Part shown: one piece after another, positions 1-7,262 of the stretch
Position numbering within the stretch: position 1 is the first letter of the stretch
Layout of the letters: every line of letters starts with the position of its first letter
Assembly (NCBI RefSeq): GCF_036867135.1
Contig: NZ_JBAJIJ010000003.1
Location: forward strand, 1 to 64,000
DNA: 64,000 nucleotides
From: Aeromicrobium sp. Sec7.5
Lineage (GTDB): Bacteria; Actinomycetota; Actinomycetes; Propionibacteriales; Nocardioidaceae
Direction of reading: 5' to 3'
Made by a program: the position numbers and the translations under genes
The notes under the pieces: generated by a model
What the model saw: the letters and a program-made list of their open reading frames with translations, nothing else
The model's database searches: none
What the model was told of the DNA's origin: nothing

Positions 1-1
1 C

Positions 2-73
2 ATCGTCGCGAGGATCAATGAACTGACAGGTGATCGGGAAGCCGTGATCGCCATCAAGTCCACTGCAACCTAA
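2..73 (+). CDS. C-terminal end of a gene entering from the left
   Basis: An open frame runs in from the window edge and stops with TAA at 71-73, giving 23 residues that end in AVIAIKSTAT. The pattern of a short beta strand followed by an IKS turn resembles the end of a TOBE (molybdate-binding) domain, where proteins often finish with a VIKA-type strand. This is a weak guess from very few residues, and the true product lies outside the window. Confidence 0.35.
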   Translation: MVARINELTGDREAVIAIKSTAT

Positions 74-129
74 GTCCGCACCGGGCCGATCCGATGTCCA
101 CCGGTCGCAGCCAGATGGGATCGAACCGA

Positions 130-144
130 CTCGAGAAAGCACCC
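130..144 (+). repeat. Left 15-bp target-site duplication
   Basis: The sequence CTCGAGAAAGCACCC sits immediately outside the left terminal repeat. It recurs in the same orientation immediately outside the right terminal repeat at 5077-5091. IS481-family elements are known to make duplications of about 4-15 bp, so this pair marks the insertion target. Confidence 0.85.
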
Positions 145-228
145 TGTGATGTCTCACGAGATCGTGGACGGTTGTGTCTCGGGACATCGTTGACGGTCGG
201 GTGTCTCATGAGTTCGTGGACGGTCGGT
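145..228 (+). repeat. Left terminal and subterminal repeats of the transposon
   Basis: Three tandem copies of a unit reading roughly TGTCTC-N5-TCGTGGACGGT begin at 150, 175 and 202. The spacings of 25 and 27 bp are close to a multiple of the helical turn. The first copy overlaps the terminal inverted repeat beginning TGTGA at 145. Iterated subterminal copies usually serve as transposase-binding sites; that role is inferred here. Confidence 0.75.
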
Positions 229-421
229 TCTGGGTGGGGCCGTGCCAGCCGTGGCGGGTCGCGGGCTTCTCGTAGGTCGCGATTGTGTGTCCTTGTGCGT
301 CGGTGAGGGTGACGGTGCCGGCATCCCAGCTGATCGCGACGTGTACTGGTAGCACCGATTGTTGCTGAGTCGCGTATTCATCAGATGTCGACTGCTGTTT
401 CGCCTTGTGGCGGAGGCTGAT
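206..421 (-). pseudogene. C-terminal remnant of an IS481-type transposase
   Basis: A minus-strand frame, open from 436 down to a TGA at 206-208, ends inside the third left subterminal repeat. Its roughly 70-residue tail contains VHVAISWDAGTVTLTDAQG, a beta-hairpin pattern like the C-terminal strand region of IS481 transposases. It has no start of its own: cmtR and its promoter lie just upstream. The complete-looking transposase at the other end (3882-4976) runs out in a low-complexity Pro/Arg tail, as expected if its original C-terminus had been cut away. I infer that the cargo inserted into the 3' part of the transposase gene. The identification rests on pattern, not alignment. Confidence 0.45.
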
Positions 422-449
422 GCATCTGGCGATTGATCAGCCTGTGCTG

Positions 450-455
450 TATAGT
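450..455 (+). promoter_or_regulatory. Possible -10 element of the cmtR-cad operon
   Basis: TATAGT lies 8 bp before the ATG of cmtR, so the transcript would be nearly leaderless. No good -35 hexamer is visible at the right distance. CmtR-type repressors bind AT-rich sequence overlapping the promoter of their own operon, and this TATAGTTCA stretch is the only AT-rich candidate in the region. Confidence 0.3.
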
Positions 456-462
456 TCAGTGC

Positions 463-822
463 ATGCTGACTATTGCTTCTCGACTCGACGTCATGAACCG
501 GCTCGGCCGGGCCATGGCGGATCCGATGCGTTCCCGGATCCTGATGACCCTGCTCGAGGGACCGAGCTACCCGGCGGTGCTCTCGCGTGAGCTGGAGCTG
601 ACTCGCTCGAACGTGTCGAACCACCTCACCTGCCTGCGCGACTGCGGCATCGTGGTCGCTGAGCCGGAGGGTCGCCAGACTAGGTATGAGATCGCTGATC
701 CGCACCTCGCGGCCGCTCTCATCGCGCTGGTGGATGTGACTCTGGCTGTCGACGAGCACGCTCCGTGCGTGGACTCGTCGTGCACCGTTCCGGGTTGCTG
801 CGGAGCGGGAGCAGACGCGTGA
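463..822 (+). CDS. cmtR: CmtR-type Cd/Pb-sensing ArsR-family repressor
   Basis: This 119-residue winged-helix protein of the ArsR/SmtB family releases operator DNA when cadmium or lead binds. The recognition helix region reads LTRSNVSNHLTCLRDCG. Cysteines fall at positions 57, 61 and 102, the same positions as the metal ligands of M. tuberculosis CmtR (118 aa). Four further Cys residues lie in the tail (107, 112 and 113, plus an acidic stretch) and could tune metal binding. The ATG at 463 was chosen because it reproduces the CmtR N-terminus; an in-frame start at 433 would add ten unrelated residues. The stop overlaps the GTG of the ATPase gene (GTGA at 819-822), so the two are translationally coupled. 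It is expected to repress the whole cargo operon. Confidence 0.88.
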   Translation: MLTIASRLDVMNRLGRAMADPMRSRILMTLLEGPSYPAVLSRELELTRSNVSNHLTCLRDCGIVVAEPEGRQTRYEIADPHLAAALIALVDVTLAVDEHAPCVDSSCTVPGCCGAGADA

Positions 823-2735
823 GCGCGGCATGCGGCTGCGAGCACGAGCCGACGACCACGGCAGTCGATGAGAGCGAGGAGAAGGAGCGGCCCTGGTGGA
901 GGGACCGCGGGATCATGGTGCCGGTCTTCTCCGGTGTCGCGTTCCTCGCTGGTCTGATCCTTGAGTGGTCCGGCATGGAGATCCCGGCACTGGTGCTGTT
1001 CTGGGTCGGCTTGCTGCTGGGCGCGTCGACGTTCACGCCGGGCGCGATCCGGAAGCTGTTCAAGGGCAAGCTGGGCATCGGGCTGCTGATGACGATCAGC
1101 GCGGTCGGCGCAGTCGTCCTCGGCTACGTCGAAGAGGCTGCGGCGCTGGTGTTCCTCTACTCGATCGCAGAGGCGCTGGAGGACAAGGCGATGGACCGCG
1201 CCCGCGGCGGGCTGCGAGCGCTGCTGAAGCTGGTCCCCGACACCGCGACCGTGCGCCGCGACGGCGCTTTGGTGGAGATTGCGGCGAAGGACCTCGCGGT
1301 CGGGCAGGTCATGGTGGTTCGTCCCGGCGAGCGGATCGCGACCGACGGAGTCGTCCGTGCGGGGCGCTCCAGCCTGGACACCTCGGCGATCACGGGCGAG
1401 TCGATCCCGGTCGAGGTCGAGCCCGGCGACGCCGTGTCGGCCGGCGCGATCAACAGCGCCGGTGCGCTGGAGGTCGAGACGACGGCGGCGGGCACCGACA
1501 ACTCGCTCACGACCATCGTGGAGCTGGTGGAGCAGGCGCAGGCGGAGAAGGGCGAGCGAGCGCGCCTCGCGGACCGGATCGCGCGCCCGCTGGTCCCGGG
1601 CGTGCTGGTCCTCGCGGCCCTGGTCGCCCTGGTCGGCTCGCTGTTCGGGGACCCGGAGCTGTGGATCACCCGAGCCCTCGTCGTCCTCGTCGCCGCCTCC
1701 CCGTGCGCGCTGGCGATCTCGGTGCCGCTGACGGTGGTCTCGGCGATCGGCGCGGCGAGCAAGTTCGGCGTGATCATCAAGTCCGGCGCGGTGTTCGAGC
1801 GCTTCGGCACGGTCCGCCACGTCGCCGTCGACAAGACCGGCACCCTCACCGGCAACGAGCCCGCCGTCACCGCGGTCCTCGCCGCGGACGGCGTGACCGA
1901 CGCCCAGGCGCTGGCCTGGGCGGCCGCGCTGGAGCAGCACAGCACGCACCCGCTGGCCGCGGCGATCACCGCCGCAGCCCCCGGAGCCCAGGCTGCGGAG
2001 GGCGTGACCGAGCAGGCCGGGCACGGCATCGAGGGCAAGATCGACGGGACTCGGATCACCGTCGGCAGCCCCCGCTGGCTCGACGCCGGGGTGCTCGGCG
2101 ACCAGGTCGCGGGCCTGGAGGAGCAGGGCATGACCGTTGTGATCGTGCACCGCGACGGGGCCCCTGTCGCCGCGATCGGCGTCCGCGACGAGCTGCGTCC
2201 CGAGGTCCCCGAAGTGGTGCGGACTCTCGCGGCGCAGGGCGTCGGGGTGACGATGCTCACCGGCGACAACGCCCGCACGGCACGGGCGCTGGCAGCGCAG
2301 GCCGGTATCAGCGACGTGCGCGCGGAACTGCGTCCCGAAGACAAAGCGACCGCGATCGGGGAGCTGTCAAAGGCGGGGTCGGTTGCAATGATCGGCGACG
2401 GCATCAACGACGCCCCCGCTCTGGCCGCCGCGGACATCGGCATCGCGATGGGCGCGACCGGCTCGGACGCGGCGATCGAGTCCGCCGACGTCGCGTTCAC
2501 CGGCCACGACCTCCGCCTCATCCCGCGCGCGTTCGACCACGCCCGCCGCGGACGCCGCATCATCAACCAGAACATCGTCCTGTCGCTGCTGATCATCACC
2601 GCGCTGCTGCCGCTCGCGCTGTTCGGCGTCCTCGGACTCGCCGCTGTGGTGCTGGTCCACGAGATCGCCGAGGTCGTCGTGATCCTCAACGCACTCCGCG
2701 CCGCCCGCACGCGTACCCCACGGCTGGAGAGCTGA
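819..2735 (+). CDS. P1B-type heavy-metal-translocating ATPase (SPC motif)
   Basis: This 638-residue P-type ATPase should export Cd2+ (and possibly Zn2+, Pb2+ or Co2+) across the membrane. Visible motifs are TGES in the actuator domain, SPC at about 294-296 in the transport helix, the phosphorylation site DKTGT at about 338-342, an HP dipeptide in the nucleotide domain (STHPLAA), and GDGINDAPAL. Membrane segments flank these domains. SPC instead of CPC is typical of the P1B-4 subgroup. The last helix reads HEIAEVVVILN, where P1B-4 enzymes usually carry HEGST, so substrate choice may differ. There is no full N-terminal metal-binding domain, only a short CGCEHE stretch. The GTG start overlaps cmtR, and the stop overlaps the next ATG. 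Confidence 0.9.
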   Translation: MSAACGCEHEPTTTAVDESEEKERPWWRDRGIMVPVFSGVAFLAGLILEWSGMEIPALVLFWVGLLLGASTFTPGAIRKLFKGKLGIGLLMTISAVGAVVLGYVEEAAALVFLYSIAEALEDKAMDRARGGLRALLKLVPDTATVRRDGALVEIAAKDLAVGQVMVVRPGERIATDGVVRAGRSSLDTSAITGESIPVEVEPGDAVSAGAINSAGALEVETTAAGTDNSLTTIVELVEQAQAEKGERARLADRIARPLVPGVLVLAALVALVGSLFGDPELWITRALVVLVAASPCALAISVPLTVVSAIGAASKFGVIIKSGAVFERFGTVRHVAVDKTGTLTGNEPAVTAVLAADGVTDAQALAWAAALEQHSTHPLAAAITAAAPGAQAAEGVTEQAGHGIEGKIDGTRITVGSPRWLDAGVLGDQVAGLEEQGMTVVIVHRDGAPVAAIGVRDELRPEVPEVVRTLAAQGVGVTMLTGDNARTARALAAQAGISDVRAELRPEDKATAIGELSKAGSVAMIGDGINDAPALAAADIGIAMGATGSDAAIESADVAFTGHDLRLIPRAFDHARRGRRIINQNIVLSLLIITALLPLALFGVLGLAAVVLVHEIAEVVVILNALRAARTRTPRLES

Positions 2736-3343
2736 TGCTTGCGACCATCGGCTCAGCGATCGGCTTGTTTGCTGCGACCAACATCGATGACATCGTCGTG
2801 CTGACCGTGCTGTTCCTGGCCTCCAGCCGAGGGAAGCCGCGACCGTGGCAGATCGTCGCAGGCCAGTACCTCGGGTTCATCACCCTCGTCGTGATCAGCG
2901 TGATCGCCGCGCTCGGCCTGACCATCGTCCCCGACGAATGGGTGGGCTTCCTCGGCCTGATCCCGCTCGGCATCGGCATCTGGACCCTCGTGCGGGGCCT
3001 GCGACGCAACGGTGACGACGATGACGACGACGAGAAGATCACCGCGGTCGGGCTGTGGGGCGTCGCCGGGATCACGATCGCCAACGGGGCCGACAACATC
3101 TCCCTCTACACGCCGATCTTCCGCACCAGTTCGCCCGGCGACGTCGTCGTCATGATCGCGGTGTTCCTCGTCCTCGTCGCCGTCTGGTGCGCTGCTGGAC
3201 GCCTGATCGGAACCCACAAGGCCGTCACCGAAACGCTTGAACGCGTCGAGCACTGGCTCGTACCCGTCGTGTTCATCGGCCTGGGCCTGTTCATCCTGAT
3301 CGATTCCGGCGTCATCGTCCGCCTCGTCGAGGTCCTCGCATGA
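2735..3343 (+). CDS. CadD-family cadmium resistance transporter
   Basis: This is a 202-residue integral membrane protein with about five or six hydrophobic helices and a central acidic stretch of six Asp before EKI. The N-terminus has the CadD-type pattern FAATNIDDIVVLTVLF, repeated in weaker form as NGADNISLYTPIF in the second half. That internal duplication, with conserved Asn-Asp pairs, fits the Cad family (PF03596), which confers cadmium efflux or tolerance. Its ATG at 2735 overlaps the ATPase stop by one base, and its own stop overlaps the lspA ATG. Two different cadmium exporters in one operon is an unusual degree of redundancy. Confidence 0.85.
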   Translation: MLATIGSAIGLFAATNIDDIVVLTVLFLASSRGKPRPWQIVAGQYLGFITLVVISVIAALGLTIVPDEWVGFLGLIPLGIGIWTLVRGLRRNGDDDDDDEKITAVGLWGVAGITIANGADNISLYTPIFRTSSPGDVVVMIAVFLVLVAVWCAAGRLIGTHKAVTETLERVEHWLVPVVFIGLGLFILIDSGVIVRLVEVLA

Positions 3344-3864
3344 CCCCGGACGCGGCTGCCGATGCTGAGCTGACGTCGGGAGAGCGGCAGCAGAGGGGGC
3401 GTTGGCGGCTCACGGCGGGGGCACTCGCGCTCGGCGGGCTCGTCCTCCTGATCGATCAGGGGACGAAGGCATGGGCGGAGGCCATGCTCACAGTAAGTGA
3501 GCGCCTCCCGCTGATCGGCGACCTGCTGGGCCTGCAACTCGCTTACAACCCCGGCGCGGCGTTCTCCTTCGGTGAGGGTTCCACCTGGGTGTTCGCGCTG
3601 GTGGCCGTCGCGGCCACCGTCACCGCGATCGTGTTCGCGTTCCGTGTCCGACACCCCGGGTGGGCGATCGTGATCGGCGCGCTTGGCGGGGCCGCCGCCT
3701 CCCACGCCGGCGACAGGCTTTTCCGTGCTCCAGGGTTCGCCCAGGGGCACGTCGTGGACTTCCTCGCCTACGGGAACTGGTTCATCGGGAACGTCGCCGA
3801 CGTCGTGATCGTCACCGCCGCGATCGCCGGAGCGCTTCTGATGATCCGCGGCAACGAGAACTGA
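3340..3864 (+). CDS. lspA: Lipoprotein signal peptidase (signal peptidase II)
   Basis: This is a 174-residue, four-helix aspartic protease that cleaves signal peptides of prolipoproteins. The conserved segments are present: YNPGAAFSFG, the first catalytic Asp in GDRLFR, and the second in NVADVVIVTA within a final hydrophobic helix. A charged N-terminal tail of about 25 residues precedes the first helix. The usual GNLIDR block is replaced by SHAGDR, so it is a divergent copy and probably not the housekeeping enzyme. The start forms an ATGA overlap with the CadD gene. lspA is a recurrent passenger beside metal-resistance genes on mobile elements (for example ISPpu12), where its benefit is unclear. 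Confidence 0.88.
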   Translation: MTPDAAADAELTSGERQQRGRWRLTAGALALGGLVLLIDQGTKAWAEAMLTVSERLPLIGDLLGLQLAYNPGAAFSFGEGSTWVFALVAVAATVTAIVFAFRVRHPGWAIVIGALGGAAASHAGDRLFRAPGFAQGHVVDFLAYGNWFIGNVADVVIVTAAIAGALLMIRGNEN

Positions 3865-3881
3865 GAGGACCATCATGGAGA

Positions 3882-4976
3882 TCATCCTGCACCCGTTGGG
3901 TCTGACCTTGACGATGGCCTCTCCTGTTGCCGGGTGGAGGGTGAGCCGCGTTCTGGTAGCGATCGTGGTCGTCTCGGTGGTGGTCGGGTGGTCGTGGCGC
4001 GCGCCGAGGGCGGGATTTGCAGGAGGCGGGGTTCAGGCGTCGGTTCGGGTGCGGCCGGGGTGGCGGCCCACGCCTCGGCCGGGGTCTTGCCGTCGAGTGC
4101 TTGATGGGCTCGTTCGTTGTTGTAGTAGAGGTCGAACTCGTCGACCAGTGCCTGCAAGGCCTCGATTGTCTTCGCTGGTGGCCTGGCGTTGAGCCACTTC
4201 TGCAGCGTCTGGTGGAACCGTTCGTTCTTGCCCTGGGTTGTCGGCCGGTCCGGTTTGCCAGTGATGGGCTTGACCCCGAGGTCGAGCAGGTAGTCGACCA
4301 GCTTGCCGGTGAACCCGCGGCGGGTGGGGTTGAACGCCAACCCGTTGTCGGAGAGCAGCCGCTGCGGGACGCCCCAGCGGCGGATCGCGGTAGACACGAC
4401 CAACACTGCGGCTCTGGCTGTCTCGCCGTCGGCGACGAGGCTTGCGGTGGCCATCCGGGAGTGGTCGTCGATGACCTGGTGAATCGACACGCTGGTGCCA
4501 TCGGCCAGCGACCAGGCGAACGCGTCTATCTGCCAGCAGCAGTTCGGGGCCGGGTAGACGAACCGGCGGTTCGCCGCCCGCGGCCGCTTACGCGGTTCCG
4601 GCTTGGACACGCCAGCGGCAGCGAACGCACGAGCCAGCGTGGCCCTTGAGGGCGGGTTCAGCCCCTGGCGGCGCATCCGGGCGAGCACGGACAAGGGGCC
4701 GGCGTCCAGCCCCTGCTCGGTAAGCCAAGCTCGGACGGCGAGCGCGTGCTCGATCAACTGCTGGTCGGTCCGGTTCGGGCTGTGATGGGGGCGCCGTGAG
4801 CCCGGCTCTGTCGCGCCGACCGGACCGACCTCACCGGCCTGGCGACGGATCTTGTAGAACACCGCCCGACTGATCTGGTGCCGCTCGCAGAAGCGCGTGA
4901 CCGCACCCCGCTCGGCATCATCGGGCCAGTTCGCGATCGCCCACCGCACGTCGGCGGGCACGTGGTTGAAGTCCAT
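3882..4976 (-). CDS. IS481-family DDE transposase
   Basis: The 364-residue product has an N-terminal helix-turn-helix (about residues 5-60, RFCERHQISRAVFYKIRR) followed by an rve-type integrase core. The acidic triad is visible: Asp in WQIDAFAW, Asp in LSDNGLAFNP and Glu in QGKNERFHQTLQKWL. The YYNNERAHQALDGKTP segment is typical of IS481. The last 60 residues are rich in Pro, Arg and Ser and unlike a normal C-terminus, consistent with truncation by the cargo. The ATG at 4976 was preferred over a GTG 21 bp upstream because the protein then starts MDFNHVPADVR. Its 3' end points into the end of the cargo operon, converging on lspA. Activity would need the truncated tail to be dispensable. Confidence 0.88.
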   Translation of the reverse strand: MDFNHVPADVRWAIANWPDDAERGAVTRFCERHQISRAVFYKIRRQAGEVGPVGATEPGSRRPHHSPNRTDQQLIEHALAVRAWLTEQGLDAGPLSVLARMRRQGLNPPSRATLARAFAAAGVSKPEPRKRPRAANRRFVYPAPNCCWQIDAFAWSLADGTSVSIHQVIDDHSRMATASLVADGETARAAVLVVSTAIRRWGVPQRLLSDNGLAFNPTRRGFTGKLVDYLLDLGVKPITGKPDRPTTQGKNERFHQTLQKWLNARPPAKTIEALQALVDEFDLYYNNERAHQALDGKTPAEAWAATPAAPEPTPEPRLLQIPPSARATTTRPPPRRPRSLPERGSPSTRQQERPSSRSDPTGAG

Positions 4977-5016
4977 GCCCAAACCCCACACCCGCACCCA
5001 GTGCCCACGATGTCGT

Positions 5017-5076
5017 GAGACTCACTGCGCACGATGTCCCGAGACAGAACCGTCCACGATCTCGTGAGACTTCACA
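5017..5076 (-). repeat. Right terminal and subterminal repeats of the transposon
   Basis: On the minus strand, three copies of the GTCTC...ATCGTGG unit start near 5070, 5045 and 5021, mirroring the three copies at the left end. The outermost copy includes the terminal repeat that begins TGTGA at 5076. The innermost lies just upstream of the transposase start, so transposase binding there could also autoregulate its gene (inference). Confidence 0.75.
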
Positions 5077-5091
5077 CTCGAGAAAGCACCC
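5077..5091 (+). repeat. Right 15-bp target-site duplication
   Basis: A perfect copy of CTCGAGAAAGCACCC from 130-144, in direct orientation and immediately outside the right terminal repeat. Removing the element and one copy restores a continuous reading frame from 94 to 5130 (see findings). Confidence 0.85.
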
Positions 5092-5196
5092 CGCCTGCCC
5101 GAAATCGCCGACTCCGTCAGGTTCCTTTGAGCCACTAGAGCGCGGGAAACCCAAATGCCGGCGAGTTCAGCGGTGCGCCAAAACGCACTGTCCGAT

Positions 5197-5664
5197 CTAG
5201 ATTTGTTGTCCGCGGGGTCTAGTCGCGTTCCAGAATGCGCTGGCAAGTTCATCGATCGACGACTTCAAGTCCAGCACAATCTGATCGAGCTGAGTCATCG
5301 ACCAATCGCGCGTGTCCTCACGATTCCGGAACCACCGCACCCCCGTCACGTGACCCGGCGGGGTCGTGTTCTTGCGGATCCATGACACGTGCACAACCTG
5401 GTCGCGAAGCTTCATCGCCGCGCTCGCTCGAACGAGCATCGCTCGAAGGCTGGCTATCGTCTCCGCCTCCAAGTCGGTTCTTTGTGCAAGGGCCCGCCGA
5501 AGCCTCCGGATGTTCGCCGAATGCCACTCCCCCTGAGTCTCGGTCATGTCCACTGAGCCCGTAAGTTCCATGTAAGCGCTCTCTAGCTGGTACTCCAGCT
5601 TCGTTGACCAATTGCATATGGCACCAATTCGGCGATGTGTTTCGTCTAGCCAAACGTCGCTCAC
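5197..5664 (-). CDS. Hypothetical protein
   Basis: This is a 155-residue soluble, largely helical protein that I do not recognise. It starts VSDVWLDETHRRIGAICNWS and has a charged middle (LRRALAQRTDLEAETIASL). Near the C-terminus lies the segment RDQVVHVSWIRKN, whose His and Trp spacing recalls small HEPN-like or Abi-type helical proteins without matching a known motif. The GTG at 5664 was chosen because a strong ribosome site (GGGAGGT) lies 8 bases upstream; a longer frame to 5988 has no such site. It stands alone between the transposon and a non-coding stretch. Confidence 0.55.
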   Translation of the reverse strand: MSDVWLDETHRRIGAICNWSTKLEYQLESAYMELTGSVDMTETQGEWHSANIRRLRRALAQRTDLEAETIASLRAMLVRASAAMKLRDQVVHVSWIRKNTTPPGHVTGVRWFRNREDTRDWSMTQLDQIVLDLKSSIDELASAFWNATRPRGQQI

Positions 5665-6311
5665 GGACACCCACCTCCCTTCCTCTGCGGTCTTCCGCGA
5701 CGATAACTGCGGGGTGTGACACCCGCGGCCCTGTTGAGAGCGAACTCGCTGCCGCCAGCACCTAGAGGTACGAGTAGCGCCGACGGGCTGCGCCGATCGC
5801 CTTTCCTTGGAGATCTGGCGAAGACTTGCCGCGGCGCTGTGTCCCGTCTCCACGCAAGCGTCGCTCAAGCGGTACGTCGCAACCCGTCGGGTTCTTCTTG
5901 GACACCGCAAGGCACAACTCGCTTCGCAGCCTGCGTCACCAAGATTGGACTTCACGCGGCTGCGCCCGCACCACCGTCCCGACCCCAATCAGAAGGATCT
6001 CCGGGATGGCGGGTGGACACCCGTTGAGTCGGAGCCAGCAGACGTTCGCACTCCTACGACCGAGAGCCCGGCTGCGCCGAAAGTAAACCGCTCCCGGGAT
6101 CGTAAGAAGTGGCCTCCGAATGCGAGGTATTAGTGCTCTCGAGTCTTCGATTCGACTCGTCCGGTCGACGGCCAGCGAACGCGTGACTACCGCGGGCTGG
6201 GTGGCACACGCACAGAACCTGGCCGAAGAACCGTCGGATCTCGGTCGCACTTTCAAGTCCGCTGTCAGCGGAGCATGGCATGCTCGCCGACATCAAAGGA
6301 GAGGGGATCGC
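5665..6311. other. Non-coding stretch, 647 bp
   Basis: Several frames are open for 80-110 codons on both strands, but none has a ribosome site or a protein-like composition. The last bases (AAAGGAGAGG at 6296-6305) form the ribosome-binding site of the next gene. The divergent promoters of the flanking genes must lie here, but no clear hexamers stand out. Confidence 0.5.
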
Positions 6312-7262
6312 GTGAGCGCGACAGTCCAGAAAGTCACCTACGCGCGCGTCGCGAAGGACGCAACGCCAGGTACCGCATCTATCCGGCCTCACGATTCAAA
6401 GCTCGACGCATTTCTCCTCGAGCACGTCGAAGCACTCCAAGGTTTTGCCAACGGCAAGAACTCTTGCCCGGCAGTCTTCGTGGACCCCGCAAGCAAGACC
6501 TCCTTCGAGGCCTTGCGAGACGGCAACGATGCAGAGTTCCTGCAGGCTGCGCACGACCTGACACTCCAACTGATCGGCCAGATGACCGGCTCAACCGCGG
6601 AGGGTCTCCTGGTCTGCGTTCAGCTCCACGACGGTCAGGCCGCCGCCGCGGCGGTACTGAAGCTTCAGGTTGTCACTCCGAACGCCGCGAACCTCCAGAC
6701 CCTGGACAGCGGGGAGCAACTGCTTTCCGCCGTCACAAACGTCATGGACGCGCCAGGGAAGTTGCAGAAGGGCGCGCTGCTAGACGATCCCCAGCCTGGC
6801 AGCGACGTTGTTGTAGGTGACGTGGCCAGCAAGGAGGCACAGTACTTTCCCCGCGCCCTCGGCATCTCGATAGAGGAGCGTCCCGGCCAGGCAGCCATCG
6901 CGATGCTCGACGTCATCAAGGACCTTCAAGGAGACGCGGTCGAAGTCGCATCCCGCAACGCACTTCCTAACTTGAGTGCCGGCACAGTCAGCGACGTGCT
7001 CACTCAACTGTCGACCGTCGTGCCGGAACTTCAGCCGACCACGGTACGTGACGAGGTCAGCAAGAAGCTCGCGGCCCGTGCGAGGCCAGTACGGAACGTT
7101 GAAACCACCGCGCCTCTGACTGAACACATCACCGCTTCCGGCGTCACGATCAAGGTGCCCATCACTGGGCAGGACCGAGTGAGCATCGAGCAGGACAAGG
7201 TCAATGGCGGATACAAGATCATCATCCGAGTCGACGAGCATCCCAAGCGCGAAGTTCGTTGA
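6312..7262 (+). CDS. NdpA-like (nucleoid-associated family) protein
   Basis: This is a 316-residue soluble protein. The C-terminal half carries the pattern of the 37-kDa nucleoid-associated/NdpA family: a KGALLDDP segment, then EAQYFPRALGISIEE, then a closing pair of strands SGVTIKVPITGQDRV and YKIIIRVDEH. The N-terminal region (FLLEHVEALQG, then a run of Ala-rich helices) also fits. The GTG at 6312 was chosen for its strong upstream site AAAGGAGAGG; the frame is open further upstream without support. The stop overlaps the next ATG (TGATG), so it is translationally coupled to a membrane protein. The family call is by pattern only. A DNA- or nucleotide-linked role in a two-gene module is inference. 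Confidence 0.55.
   Translation: MSATVQKVTYARVAKDATPGTASIRPHDSKLDAFLLEHVEALQGFANGKNSCPAVFVDPASKTSFEALRDGNDAEFLQAAHDLTLQLIGQMTGSTAEGLLVCVQLHDGQAAAAAVLKLQVVTPNAANLQTLDSGEQLLSAVTNVMDAPGKLQKGALLDDPQPGSDVVVGDVASKEAQYFPRALGISIEERPGQAAIAMLDVIKDLQGDAVEVASRNALPNLSAGTVSDVLTQLSTVVPELQPTTVRDEVSKKLAARARPVRNVETTAPLTEHITASGVTIKVPITGQDRVSIEQDKVNGGYKIIIRVDEHPKREVR

Larger units (their letters stand above)
145..5076. mobile_element. IS481-type transposon carrying cadmium-resistance cargo
   Basis: This 4932-bp element is bounded by inverted ends. The left end reads TGTGATGTCTCACGAGATCG from 145, and the complement of the right end, from 5076 inward, matches it except for one base in this stretch. A perfect 15-bp direct repeat lies outside both ends. 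Inside are cmtR, a P1B ATPase, a CadD-type exporter and lspA on the plus strand, and an IS481-type transposase on the minus strand at the right. A transposase C-terminal remnant at the left end suggests that the cargo split the transposase gene of a simple ancestor. Insertion sequences carrying passenger genes are known. I infer, but cannot show, that this copy moved as a unit, because target duplications flank the whole element. Confidence 0.85.

Noticed and set aside
116-136. tRNA-like T-arm (GGTTCGATCCC on the minus strand) at the transposon's left target
   Set aside because: The neighbouring bases do not form a T-stem or acceptor stem, and no anticodon arm fits, so there is no tRNA gene there.
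567-2710. Long minus-strand open frames (over 500 codons) opposite the ATPase gene
   Set aside because: They are antisense shadows of a high-GC gene: no motifs, no ribosome sites, biased composition, while the plus-strand frame carries all P-type ATPase motifs.
965-2734. Plus-strand frame that runs uninterrupted into the CadD-type gene, suggesting a 792-residue protein
   Set aside because: Only the part from ATG 2735 is protein-like; the upstream part is the Arg-rich off-frame reading of the ATPase gene.
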